Assembly (NCBI GenBank): GCA_016182225.1
Contig: JACOXV010000024.1
Coordinates: 1-9,880, forward strand
DNA from: Candidatus Levyibacteriota bacterium
GTDB taxonomy: Bacteria; Patescibacteriota; Microgenomatia; Levybacterales; UBA12049
Reading direction: 5' to 3'
Length of the DNA stretch: 9,880 nt
The notes beneath the pieces are model-generated. The model had not been told where the DNA came from, did no database searches, and saw only the letters and a list, made by a program, of their open reading frames with translations. The position numbers and the translations under genes are program-made. Below, piece after piece: positions 1-7,973 of the stretch; positions within the stretch are counted from its first letter, which is position 1, and every line of letters begins with the position of its first letter.

Positions 1-1
1 G

Positions 2-2308
2 CTTGACGAAGAAGTTGTATTAATAAAAACAAACAAACATACAATTGAGCTAGTTGTAGATACGGTCTCACTCACAAAGGACACAGACAGGATGAGAATT
101 TCAACAGATGTTGAGCAAGGACTCAAATTTGGAAACGGAGAGTTAATATTGTCCTTAATAAAAGACCAGGGGTTTGAAATTCCAGAAAAACCAAAAAAAA
201 TGGAGGATAATCTGTATTCTACAAAATTTGCCTGTCCATTTTGCAATATTTCAATTCCGGAAATAGAGCCGAGAATATTTTCATTCAACACACCGCACGG
301 TGCATGTCCCAACTGTAATGGCCTCGGAACAATTCTCGACGTAGATCGGGATTTGGTTTTTAACAATAATTTATCTATTTCCGAAGGGGGAATACTTCCT
401 TTCCTTAATCTTTTGTCTCATGATACGTGGTTTTCGAGGACATTTAATGCCTTCTGTAAAGAAAATGGCATCCCAACAACAACTCGATTATCAGAGGTGT
501 CAAACGAACAAAAAGAACTACTGCTAAAAGGAACTGGGGAGAGGAAATATAGCGTATCAGGCGACAATAGATGGGGAAGAAGAACCTCAATTAGCGAGCC
601 TTTTTATGGAATTCTTTATGAACTAAGAAAGAAATATAACAGCACAGATTCTATGTTTTTTAAATCTCAGGTGGAAAAATTTATGAAAAACGAAACTTGC
701 GAGGCTTGTATGGGATCAAGACTAAAGCCGGAAGCGCTCCTTGTAACAATCCAGAACAAATCAATAATTGACGTTTCGGATATGGCAATTGGAGACTCTC
801 TTATATTTATCGAGAGTCTTCCGGGGACCATTTCGGAAAGACAAAATCAAATTGCGAAATTAATAATACGAGAAATCAAACAAAGACTCACCTTTCTTAT
901 GGACGTAGGACTTGACTATCTTACTTTATCCAGAAGCGCCGACACTCTGGCAGGCGGAGAAGCACAAAGGATAAGACTTGCTTCACAGATCGGAAGCGGT
1001 CTTACCGGCGTACTCTATGTACTCGATGAACCATCAATCGGACTTCATCAAAGAGATAATAAGAAACTCATCGAAACCTTAACAAAACTTCGTGACCTTG
1101 GAAATACGGTTTTAGTTGTCGAACATGATCAGGAAACTATGGAATCATCAGATTATATTTTCGATTTTGGCCCAGCTGCAGGAGAAAATGGCGGAAATAT
1201 AATAGCCCACGGCACTCCTTCTGAAATTAAAAGCAACAAAAACTCATTAACCGGTAGATATCTTTCCGGGGAAAAGATAATAAATATAGAAAGAAAAAGC
1301 GAAAAAGAGAATCCGGATCTTTTAACAATACGGAATGCCACACAGCACAATTTAAAAAATATTACCGTGTCCTTTCCTCTTAATAAATTGATTGTAGTGA
1401 CAGGTGTTTCGGGAAGCGGAAAATCAACTTTAATCAATGACATCTTATACCACGGACTGATGCAAATAGAGAATCCTTTCTATAGGGAAAAACCCGGTAA
1501 ACATAAAGAAATTCAGGGTTTTGAAAAAATAAAACATGTGTATATGATCGATCAGTCCCCGATAGGAAGGACTCCAAGAAGTAATCCGGTTACTTACACG
1601 GGCGCATTCACCTACATAAGAGAACTCTTTGCCAAAACAAAAGACGCCAAAATAAGAGGCTACGGTCCCGGAAGATTTTCATTTAACGTAAGAGGAGGAC
1701 GATGTGAAGCGTGCGAGGGAGAAGGACAAATTAAAATAGAAATGCAATTCTTGCCTGATGTTTATGTCACCTGTGAAGTTTGTGAAGGTACACAATACAA
1801 TAAAGAAGCGCTTGAAATAAAGCTCAATGAAAAAAATATAGCCGAAGTATTGGATATGAGTATTATGGAAGCCTTGCCGTTTTTCTCTTTCGTTTCTCCG
1901 CTTTCCCATAGACTTCAGACACTAAACGATGTCGGCCTTTCTTACATAAAGTTAGGACAACCTGCTCCCACTCTTTCCGGTGGAGAAGCACAAAGAGTAA
2001 AACTGGCTTCAGAATTATCCAAAAGAGGTGGAAATGCGCTTTATCTTCTGGACGAACCCACCAGCGGACTCCACTTTGCTGATCTCGAAAAACTTCTTTA
2101 CGTTCTTAGAAAACTTGTAGATTTGGGAAATACGGTTGTGATAATTGAACATAACCTTGATATTATTAAGAACGCAGACTATATAATAGACTTAGGTCCC
2201 CAAGGCGGACAAAAGGGAGGAGAGGTCGTTGCTCTTGGTACACCGGAGGAGGTTGCAAAAAATGGAAATTCATACACGGGTCAGTTTTTAAAAAAGTTTT
2301 ATAAATGA
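2..2308 (+). CDS. uvrA: Excinuclease ABC subunit A (5' partial)
   Basis: UvrA is the ATP-dependent damage sensor of nucleotide excision repair; it works as a dimer and loads UvrB at lesions in the cytoplasm. The frame is open from base 2 and the codons before the first ATG (92) already read as UvrA, so the gene starts upstream. About 180 residues, including the first Walker A and much of the UvrB-binding region, are missing. Visible in order: first zinc module CPFC...CPNC (233-316); CEAC (about 698-709); ABC signature I as TLAGGE followed by LDEPSIGLHQRD; Walker A II GVSGSGKST (from 1403); second zinc module CEAC...CEVC (1703-1783) with MQFLPDVYV between the pairs; signature II TLSGGEAQR; Walker B II LYLLDEPTSGLH. 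The C-terminus is complete. It ends in TGA inside an ATGA overlap with the next gene, so the two are probably translationally coupled. One oddity is Ala for the usual Ser in signature I. The identification is certain. Confidence 0.98.
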   Translation, partial: LDEEVVLIKTNKHTIELVVDTVSLTKDTDRMRISTDVEQGLKFGNGELILSLIKDQGFEIPEKPKKMEDNLYSTKFACPFCNISIPEIEPRIFSFNTPHGACPNCNGLGTILDVDRDLVFNNNLSISEGGILPFLNLLSHDTWFSRTFNAFCKENGIPTTTRLSEVSNEQKELLLKGTGERKYSVSGDNRWGRRTSISEPFYGILYELRKKYNSTDSMFFKSQVEKFMKNETCEACMGSRLKPEALLVTIQNKSIIDVSDMAIGDSLIFIESLPGTISERQNQIAKLIIREIKQRLTFLMDVGLDYLTLSRSADTLAGGEAQRIRLASQIGSGLTGVLYVLDEPSIGLHQRDNKKLIETLTKLRDLGNTVLVVEHDQETMESSDYIFDFGPAAGENGGNIIAHGTPSEIKSNKNSLTGRYLSGEKIINIERKSEKENPDLLTIRNATQHNLKNITVSFPLNKLIVVTGVSGSGKSTLINDILYHGLMQIENPFYREKPGKHKEIQGFEKIKHVYMIDQSPIGRTPRSNPVTYTGAFTYIRELFAKTKDAKIRGYGPGRFSFNVRGGRCEACEGEGQIKIEMQFLPDVYVTCEVCEGTQYNKEALEIKLNEKNIAEVLDMSIMEALPFFSFVSPLSHRLQTLNDVGLSYIKLGQPAPTLSGGEAQRVKLASELSKRGGNALYLLDEPTSGLHFADLEKLLYVLRKLVDLGNTVVIIEHNLDIIKNADYIIDLGPQGGQKGGEVVALGTPEEVAKNGNSYTGQFLKKFYK

Positions 2309-4146
2309 GAAAAATAGCACTTGCCCTTTTTTCTTCACTCATACTTCTAATTTTTTTTGCTATTTTTAAAAATCAGGCTTATGCCGAAAAAAGATTTTCA
2401 ACTGATTACTCGCTTACATACAATGTGGCTAAAAATGCAAAAACTAATGCAACTATAAAAATTACCTTCACTAACAAAACAAGTCTTTATTACATATCAA
2501 CTTACAAAATCCAACTTGCTTTTAACGACGTCAGCAATATAAAAGTTTCTGATTCCCAAGGTAAAATAAATCCGAGAATTATTAAAAATAACAGAGGAAA
2601 TGAATTATCGGTTACTTTTAACGAAAATATCGTGGGAAAAGACAAAAAACAAGAATTAAATATTAGCTTTACAACAAATGAAGTTGCCAGAATTGACGGA
2701 AACATATTTGAAATCATCGTTCCCGGAATCGATTCCAAGGAGCTCGACAATCTAACGGCAACAGTAATCGTGCCGAAGGATCTTGGAAGTCCTTCATACG
2801 TTAAACCGAATACTTACACAAAAACCGGCGACGGGATGTTTACATTTGACAAGAGCGATTTGGGCCGGTCAGGAATCAATATGGCTTTTGGTAAAGAACA
2901 GATATATAAATTTAACCTTTTTTATCATATAGACAATACAAACATTTTTTCAGTAAAAAAATCCATAGCTCTTCCGCCCCCTACTTCATACCAAGATGTG
3001 TATATAGAAAATATTAATCCAAAACCGCAAAATGTATACATAGATGATGACGGAAATTGGATGGCTGAATTTGGGCTGCCTCCAAGCAAAAAAGAAAATA
3101 TTGAAGTTACGGGTTATGCGTCGGTCGTTGCCAACCCTAAAGGATCAATTGTTTCTAATGAGTTGTTAAAGAAATACTTAAAAAACGAAAGATATTGGGA
3201 ATCAGAAAGTCCCAAAATTAAAGATTTGGCTTTAAAACTTAAGACTCCAAGTGAAATCTATGATTATGTAGTAAATAATCTTACGTATGATTATGACAGA
3301 GTCACCAAAGACCAAAGCAGAGCAGGGGCAGAAAGTGTGCTAACAGATCCTACTTCGGCGGTTTGCCTAGAGTTTACTGATCTTTTTATAGCGCTTTCCA
3401 GAAGCGCTGGAATCCCGGCCAGAGAATTGAATGGCTATGGCTACACGAGAGATGAAAATTACAGACCTTTATCTAAGGTATCGGATGTGCTTCATTCCTG
3501 GCCGCAGTATTATGACTTAGGAAAACAATCCTGGGTAATGGTAGATCCTACATGGGGAAATACAACAGGGGGAATAGATTACTATCATACATTTGACTTC
3601 AATCATCTGACACTTGCAATACACGGAGTAAAAAGTAATTATCCTGTTCCGGCAGGCGGGTATAAACTGTCCGCAAAAGACGAGACATTAAAAGACGTAA
3701 TAGTAACACCGGTGAAAGTTATTACTCTTAAAAAGAGCAATGCTACCAAAATATCATTTAAATTTCCGTCAAAAATTAATTCAGGAATAAGTAGCAAGGG
3801 GGAAATTATAGTCGAAAATACCGGAAATTATGCATCCGATCCACAAAGTATTCTTCTGGAAACCGAAAATCTGTCGCCCAAACGTTCACAATTTAGAATA
3901 GGGAGAATTCCTCCTTTTGGAAAAAACACAATACCAATCGTAGTCTCATCATCTAATTTTTTGACAAAAGGGGAGGACAATATTAAAATTACATCTCAAT
4001 CTCAAACTTTTATACAAAATGTAGAAGTAATTCTATTTTTCTTTAATATTTATTTTATTATAGGAGGGACTCTAGTTGTTATTGCCATCATTATCATATC
4101 AATCATTGCCTACAAATCCAGGAGTATATATCTTCCTCAACAATAA
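2305..4146 (+). CDS. Secreted, membrane-anchored transglutaminase-like protein
   Basis: A 613-residue protein of the transglutaminase/papain-like superfamily. It starts with a signal peptide: MRK, a hydrophobic stretch at about 5-22, and a likely signal-peptidase site AYA/E at 25-28. A beta-rich domain of unknown type follows (about 30-270), then the transglutaminase-like core (about 300-440). The catalytic triad is visible as Cys354 (SAVCLEF), His397 (VLHSWPQYY) and Asp414 (VMVDPTWG). Residues 480-565 look like an Ig/CARDB-like beta domain (GEIIVENTGNYASDP). One membrane helix spans about 574-602, with a short basic cytoplasmic tail. Topology therefore places the enzyme outside the membrane. 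The family includes cross-linking enzymes and cysteine proteases, so the reaction and substrate cannot be told from sequence. The start is the ATG of the ATGA overlap with uvrA, with no Shine-Dalgarno, implying re-initiation; the 3' end overlaps uvrC by 71 nt. A role in repair is not suggested by the domains. Confidence 0.9.
   Translation: MRKIALALFSSLILLIFFAIFKNQAYAEKRFSTDYSLTYNVAKNAKTNATIKITFTNKTSLYYISTYKIQLAFNDVSNIKVSDSQGKINPRIIKNNRGNELSVTFNENIVGKDKKQELNISFTTNEVARIDGNIFEIIVPGIDSKELDNLTATVIVPKDLGSPSYVKPNTYTKTGDGMFTFDKSDLGRSGINMAFGKEQIYKFNLFYHIDNTNIFSVKKSIALPPPTSYQDVYIENINPKPQNVYIDDDGNWMAEFGLPPSKKENIEVTGYASVVANPKGSIVSNELLKKYLKNERYWESESPKIKDLALKLKTPSEIYDYVVNNLTYDYDRVTKDQSRAGAESVLTDPTSAVCLEFTDLFIALSRSAGIPARELNGYGYTRDENYRPLSKVSDVLHSWPQYYDLGKQSWVMVDPTWGNTTGGIDYYHTFDFNHLTLAIHGVKSNYPVPAGGYKLSAKDETLKDVIVTPVKVITLKKSNATKISFKFPSKINSGISSKGEIIVENTGNYASDPQSILLETENLSPKRSQFRIGRIPPFGKNTIPIVVSSSNFLTKGEDNIKITSQSQTFIQNVEVILFFFNIYFIIGGTLVVIAIIIISIIAYKSRSIYLPQQ
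4063..4068 (+). promoter_or_regulatory. Shine-Dalgarno that sets the uvrC TTG start
   Basis: GGAGGG lies 7 nt before the TTG at 4076, inside the 3' end of the transglutaminase gene. It is the strongest ribosome binding site in the window. It supports TTG 4076 over the other in-frame TTG codons at 4082 and 4106. Confidence 0.75.
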
Positions 4147-5362
4147 GGGAGAGGTTCTTTACGTGGGAAAAGCAAAGAACCTTAAAACTAGAGTTTCCTC
4201 ATATTTTCAAAATAAAAGCGAACTTGGTCCCAAAACAAGAATTTTGGTCTCTCAAGTAAAAAATATTAAAACAATATCTGTTGATTCAGAGATAGAGTCT
4301 CTTCTCCTCGAAGCAAATCTCATCAAAAAACATTCACCAAAGTACAACTCGAGGCTGACAGACGGAAAATCATATCCATATATAAGAATTACAAAAGATA
4401 GGTTTCCCGCAGTCTTGGTAGTAAGAAGGGATGACGATAAAAAATCTATTCACTTTGGACCGTTTCCTAACTCCTCGGCACTCTACCTGGTCTTAAAAAC
4501 TGTTAGGAGAATTTTTCCTTTCCAATCAGTTAAGAATCATCCCAAAAAAGCCTGTCTTTATTATCATCTGGGGCTTTGCCCATGTCCGCCAACTTTTAAA
4601 ACAGGAAAAGAGGTTAAAGAATACAAAAAAGACATTAATAGACTTGTTAAATTTTTACGAGGTAATAAAAACTTGGTTTTGAGAGACCTTGAGAAAGAAA
4701 GGGAGGGTTTTAGCAAAAATCAGGAGTTTGAAGAAGCTGCAAAGCTCCAAGCAAAAATTGATGCCATAAATTTAATTGCATCTCCCATAACGGCGGCTTT
4801 TCGTTACGAAGAAAATATAAATCTTAGATCGGATTTAAGAAAACAAGAAATAGATTCTTTAATAGAAACCCTTAATACCAACAGTGTTGCTGTTAAGAGA
4901 CTAGACAGAATTGAGTGTTTTGATATTTCAAACATATCCGGAGCTCTTTCTGTAGGCTCAATGGTTGTATTCTCTAATGGAGAGAAAAACTCGGCATCTT
5001 ATAGAAGATTTAAAATTAAATTTCCTCCCAAAGTTATACCTAATGATTTTGCAATGATGCAGGAGGTTATTCAAAGAAGAATTAAGCGTAATGATTGGCC
5101 TTTTCCCGACCTTATAATAGCGGATGGAGGAAAAGGGCAGGTAAGCTCAGTTAAAAAAATTCTAGATGAAAATAAAGTTAATATCCCATTAATTGGCTTG
5201 GCAAAAAGAGAAGAAATTATTATCATTTCAAACCTTAAAGAAATTAGACTTCCCAAGAATTCTGACGCTCTTAAATTAGTTATGAGAATTAGAGACGAGG
5301 CTCATAGGTTTGCAATAACATACCACCGAAAGCTAAGATCAAAACATCTTTTTGCAGCCTAA
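4076..5362 (+). CDS. uvrC: Excinuclease ABC subunit C, short form without HhH domain
   Basis: UvrC makes the 3' and 5' incisions around a lesion after UvrA/UvrB recognition. The start is TTG, chosen by the GGAGGG at 4063-4068 and by the PGVYIF motif beginning at residue 15. Visible: N-terminal GIY-YIG nuclease (PGVYIF; LYVGKAKNLKTR with Tyr29, Lys32, Arg39; Glu79; Asn91); the UVR UvrB-binding segment (about 199-234, EFEEAAKLQAKID); and the RNase H-like 5' nuclease with Asp283 (CFDISNISG), Asp350 (LIIADGGKGQ) and His410 (RDEAHRFAITYHRK). At 428 residues it is far shorter than the usual roughly 600. It stops right after the nuclease domain, and the tandem helix-hairpin-helix DNA-binding domain is absent. 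No HhH coding sequence follows, since only 64 bases separate this stop from the next gene. The cysteine cluster is also atypical (C160, C168, C170). It overlaps the upstream gene by 71 nt and ends at a duplicated 15-mer and a hairpin. Confidence 0.95.
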   Translation: MLLPSLSYQSLPTNPGVYIFLNNKGEVLYVGKAKNLKTRVSSYFQNKSELGPKTRILVSQVKNIKTISVDSEIESLLLEANLIKKHSPKYNSRLTDGKSYPYIRITKDRFPAVLVVRRDDDKKSIHFGPFPNSSALYLVLKTVRRIFPFQSVKNHPKKACLYYHLGLCPCPPTFKTGKEVKEYKKDINRLVKFLRGNKNLVLRDLEKEREGFSKNQEFEEAAKLQAKIDAINLIASPITAAFRYEENINLRSDLRKQEIDSLIETLNTNSVAVKRLDRIECFDISNISGALSVGSMVVFSNGEKNSASYRRFKIKFPPKVIPNDFAMMQEVIQRRIKRNDWPFPDLIIADGGKGQVSSVKKILDENKVNIPLIGLAKREEIIIISNLKEIRLPKNSDALKLVMRIRDEAHRFAITYHRKLRSKHLFAA

Positions 5363-5385
5363 ACAAGGACAGCCTAAACAAGGAC
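5356..5385. repeat. Perfect 15-bp tandem duplication
   Basis: The sequence AGCCTAAACAAGGAC occurs twice back to back (5356-5370 and 5371-5385). The first copy holds the last bases and the TAA stop of uvrC; the second runs into the left arm of the hairpin at 5380. It looks like a slippage or insertion footprint. With one copy deleted, the uvrC stop would be unchanged. Confidence 0.9.
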
Positions 5386-5420
5386 GGACCTTGGTTACGC
5401 ATGTATCAAGGTCCGTCCTT
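5380..5420. terminator. 14-bp perfect hairpin between convergent operons
   Basis: Arms 5380-5393 (AAGGACGGACCTTG) and 5407-5420 (CAAGGTCCGTCCTT) are exact reverse complements around a 13-nt loop. The hairpin lies in the 64-bp gap between the ends of uvrC (plus) and the solute-binding protein gene (minus), so it could end both transcripts. Neither side has a proper T-tract, so it is not a canonical intrinsic terminator. Its arms recur in the 8473-8516 element, which suggests a repeat family; a termination role is an inference from position. Confidence 0.65.
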
Positions 5421-5426
5421 TACATA

Positions 5427-6785
5427 TCATATTCTATTAATTGTATAGGTGTATGGAAAAAACAAAAAAGCTGCCGGCTGATCGTCAAGTAAATATTTCT
5501 GGAAATCGGAATATATTTTTTTTCTTTCATTAATATCTACAATTTTTCTTCCGTCTTCTAAGAGCTTGTCTATTCTCAGATTTTTGTAACCAGTGATGTT
5601 TGTCGATTGTTCAGAATGCCAAAGCATGTACTGATCAGGATCTTTGGGAACGATAAATTCCCCCAAAAAAATTTGATAATTTGAAGGAACCCCATCCACC
5701 ACTTCTATATTTGTTTTTATTCCTATTTCACTCCAAGCTTTAGAAATTTCTTTCGCTACGCTCTCGTACTGGGGTAATGTTTTGATCACAAAGCTCAATT
5801 TTCCTGAGTCTGAGGCGCTGGACTCGTCAAGCAAAAGATTAGAATACTCTAAATCCTTTTCATACATATTATAACCTGCGTTTGCCCAGGATTTTGGATT
5901 ATATGGGGAATTTGTTCTTTCTCCTGAAGAAAAATTTTCGGGAAGAGAATATGAAAGGGCTTTTCTTATTTTTTTGTCTGAGAGCACGCTATCATGATTG
6001 TTGTAAAAAACTGTAACCAGTCTATCGTAATTTGCCTTTTTTGATACTGAAGCATTTTTAAATGAGAAAAGTGATGTCTTTTTTCTAAATGACAAATCGT
6101 TAATATCATAGATTTGTGATACCTCTCCCAATATAAAAGCGGTTTTTAACGCGTCTTGTGTCGGATAAAATACAAATTTTATCTTTCTTTTTTCTTTTAT
6201 AGAAGAGAGCTCTATTGATTGGACAAAATCTCCATTAAGATCAATATCTTTTATTTTATAATCGCCGACCCCTACAAAACCCTTTTTAAAAATCTTATGG
6301 GAAGCAACTGTTACCAGGAAGGGGGAATAAGTGTCTTTAAGCCTGAAAACAATAGTTTTACTGTCTGGTTTTTCAATTTTTGCATCAGCAAAATCGTAAT
6401 TTATCAAAAAAGCATCCAGCTTCTTCCCATCAGAATAATAAACATTATCCTTTAATGTAAAAATGTAGGTTTTGCCGTTGTCTTTTACTTCCCATTTTGA
6501 AGCTACATCTGCCTCAATTGAGCCTGTATTTGCTACTTTTGTGAGACCCCGCGAAAGAGTATTTAGAACATATGGCGGAAGCGAATCAATGGTATGTACG
6601 CCTGCAATGCCTATTGTGTCTGTTCTGTAAGCTGGGATTTTTGAAACAATAAAGTTCCAGTTTAGAAAAAGTATTAGAAAGATTAAAAGGGCTATCGAAA
6701 AAGAAATGACAATAGATTTCCCCAATCTTTTTATATATGCCTTAATTAACCAGAACAAAAGTCTTCTTCGTCTTAAAAAAATCAT
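5427..6785 (-). CDS. Membrane-anchored family-5 (peptide-type) extracellular solute-binding protein
   Basis: A 452-residue protein of the SBP_bac_5 (OppA/DppA-like) family, which binds peptides, nickel or other solutes for ABC importers. The N-terminus is MIFLRRRR, then one hydrophobic helix at about 24-43; the rest lies outside. There is no lipobox cysteine, so it is held by the uncleaved helix and not as a lipoprotein. Family signs: ADVASKWEVKDNGKTYIFTL (93-112), DGKKLDAFLINYDF (119-132), FYNNHDSVLSDKKIRKAL (260-277), and a C-terminal stretch around ERKKIYSDFQKYLLDDQPAA. The family is usually about 500 residues or more, so this is on the short side. It is the last gene of the minus operon, 12 nt after secG, with an ATG start and no Shine-Dalgarno; it ends in TGA just before the convergent hairpin. 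No permease or ATPase gene is nearby, so the transport partner and the ligand are unknown. Confidence 0.88.
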   Translation of the reverse strand: MIFLRRRRLLFWLIKAYIKRLGKSIVISFSIALLIFLILFLNWNFIVSKIPAYRTDTIGIAGVHTIDSLPPYVLNTLSRGLTKVANTGSIEADVASKWEVKDNGKTYIFTLKDNVYYSDGKKLDAFLINYDFADAKIEKPDSKTIVFRLKDTYSPFLVTVASHKIFKKGFVGVGDYKIKDIDLNGDFVQSIELSSIKEKRKIKFVFYPTQDALKTAFILGEVSQIYDINDLSFRKKTSLFSFKNASVSKKANYDRLVTVFYNNHDSVLSDKKIRKALSYSLPENFSSGERTNSPYNPKSWANAGYNMYEKDLEYSNLLLDESSASDSGKLSFVIKTLPQYESVAKEISKAWSEIGIKTNIEVVDGVPSNYQIFLGEFIVPKDPDQYMLWHSEQSTNITGYKNLRIDKLLEDGRKIVDINERKKIYSDFQKYLLDDQPAAFLFFPYTYTINRI

Positions 6786-6797
6786 AATAATAAGTTC

Positions 6798-7007
6798 TTA
6801 GCGGATTAGAAGAAGAATGGAAACAAATCCAAAAACTACTGTTAAAAGGACAGTCGCATATACAAGAAATTTCTCTGCGCTTCTTCTGCTTCTGAATGAT
6901 TCTCCGCTACCGCCAAAACTTGCCGAAAGTCCGCTTCCCTGCATTTGAAGAAGAATAACTCCAATGAGTAAAACGGCAATTATGATTTCTATAATCTGTA
7001 AAATCAC
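6798..7007 (-). CDS. secG: Preprotein translocase subunit SecG
   Basis: SecG is the small accessory subunit of the SecYEG channel. This protein of 69 residues has two membrane helices (about 3-21 and 47-68) separated by the loop QMQGSGLSASFGGSGESF, matching the LLQ...G-G-G pattern of the family. The start is GTG at 7007-7005. The frame is closed by a TAA three codons upstream (7016-7014) and the next methionine is internal to the first helix end, so GTG is the only sensible start. No Shine-Dalgarno is visible. It begins 9 nt after the yvcK stop and ends 12 nt before the solute-binding protein, so it is expressed within that operon. Confidence 0.93.
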   Translation of the reverse strand: MILQIIEIIIAVLLIGVILLQMQGSGLSASFGGSGESFRSRRSAEKFLVYATVLLTVVFGFVSILLLIR

Positions 7008-7016
7008 GATAATTTA

Positions 7017-7973
7017 TTATATAGCTTCGAATACTGCTTTTGCAAGCTTACGCGAATCATGATAAAGCGGCATTTCCTCATCAACAAAATCTCTTCTTAC
7101 AATCTTTAAATTTTTATATACCGACAAACTATTTTCTTTAACTAAGCTATATTTAAATTTTTTTGGAATTTTTACATCTAAATTATTATTTATAAAAACC
7201 GTATCAAGCGGTAAGAAAAGCAAATGCGTTTCAAAAGCTTCTATATAGTCGGCAACAGAATAATCTTTGGTTTCAAAAGGCTTATTGGCAATATTTGCAA
7301 CAAGTATTTTTTTTGCTTTTGAGCCCCTTATAGCTTCTGCTATTTTGGGTACAACAACAACAGGCAAGTTATTCGTATATAAGTCTCCCGGGCCAATAAC
7401 TATAATGTCAGCTTTAATAATTGATCGTATTACTTCTTTCTTAACTGGAGGATCTGATGGGTTAATAAAAATTCGCTCTATCTCTTTTTTTCCTCTATAT
7501 TTTCCAAAATCTATCGTATGTTCTCCTGTTACCTTTTTTCCTTCACGGGTCAAAGCAGAAAGCTCTATAGGAACCTCTGTCGCCGGAAAAAAATTACCTT
7601 TAACCTGGAAGACTTCTTTGAAAAACTCAATTGCGCTATCGAAGTCTTCAAAAACATGACTTGCTCCAACTAAAATTAAATTTCCTAATTTATGTCCGGA
7701 AAGGCTCTCGTCCGGTCCAAATCTATCTCCTGGAAACCGATACATTAAAATTTTTGCAAGTTGTGCATTCTTGTGCTTTGACATTGCAGCCATGCAAGTT
7801 ACTAGATCGCCTGGCGGAAATATATCGTAAAGCCGACGCAATCTTCCAGCAGAGCCTCCTTCATCTGCCATCGAGGCTATTACTGTAATGTCACAAGGAT
7901 AGTCTTTAAGGCCTTTAAGGAGGTTTGAGGTCCCGACACCGCCTCCGATACAAACTATTTTCTTATTAGCCAT
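7017..7973 (-). CDS. yvcK: YvcK/CofD-like (UDP-GlcNAc-binding regulator family) protein
   Basis: The family contains bacterial YvcK, which binds UDP-N-acetylglucosamine and affects cell-wall synthesis and growth on gluconeogenic carbon sources, and archaeal CofD, the 2-phospho-lactate transferase of F420 synthesis. At 318 residues the length fits YvcK. Motifs seen: the nucleotide-binding start CIGGGVGTSNLLKGL (8-22), MADEGGSAGRLR (35-46), FPPGDL (52-57), GHKLGNLIL (93-101) and IGPGDLYTNNLP (193-204). YvcK is favoured over CofD because the organism is bacterial, no F420 genes are nearby, and the neighbours are envelope genes. The ATG at 7973 lies inside the 3' end of the holin-like gene (19-nt overlap) and has no Shine-Dalgarno, so translation is probably coupled. 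The Ala in GGSAG (usually Ser or Thr) is a small deviation. Confidence 0.9.
   Translation of the reverse strand: MANKKIVCIGGGVGTSNLLKGLKDYPCDITVIASMADEGGSAGRLRRLYDIFPPGDLVTCMAAMSKHKNAQLAKILMYRFPGDRFGPDESLSGHKLGNLILVGASHVFEDFDSAIEFFKEVFQVKGNFFPATEVPIELSALTREGKKVTGEHTIDFGKYRGKKEIERIFINPSDPPVKKEVIRSIIKADIIVIGPGDLYTNNLPVVVVPKIAEAIRGSKAKKILVANIANKPFETKDYSVADYIEAFETHLLFLPLDTVFINNNLDVKIPKKFKYSLVKENSLSVYKNLKIVRRDFVDEEMPLYHDSRKLAKAVFEAI

Noticed and set aside
1089..1098. Possible third copy of the GACCTTG repeat arm within uvrA (and near 4684 in uvrC)
   Set aside because: Only 7-8 bases match, no paired arm is near, and the bases encode conserved protein residues.
7267..7888. Plus-strand open frames inside yvcK
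   Set aside because: Antisense to the conserved YvcK motifs; their composition is that of a reverse-frame shadow.
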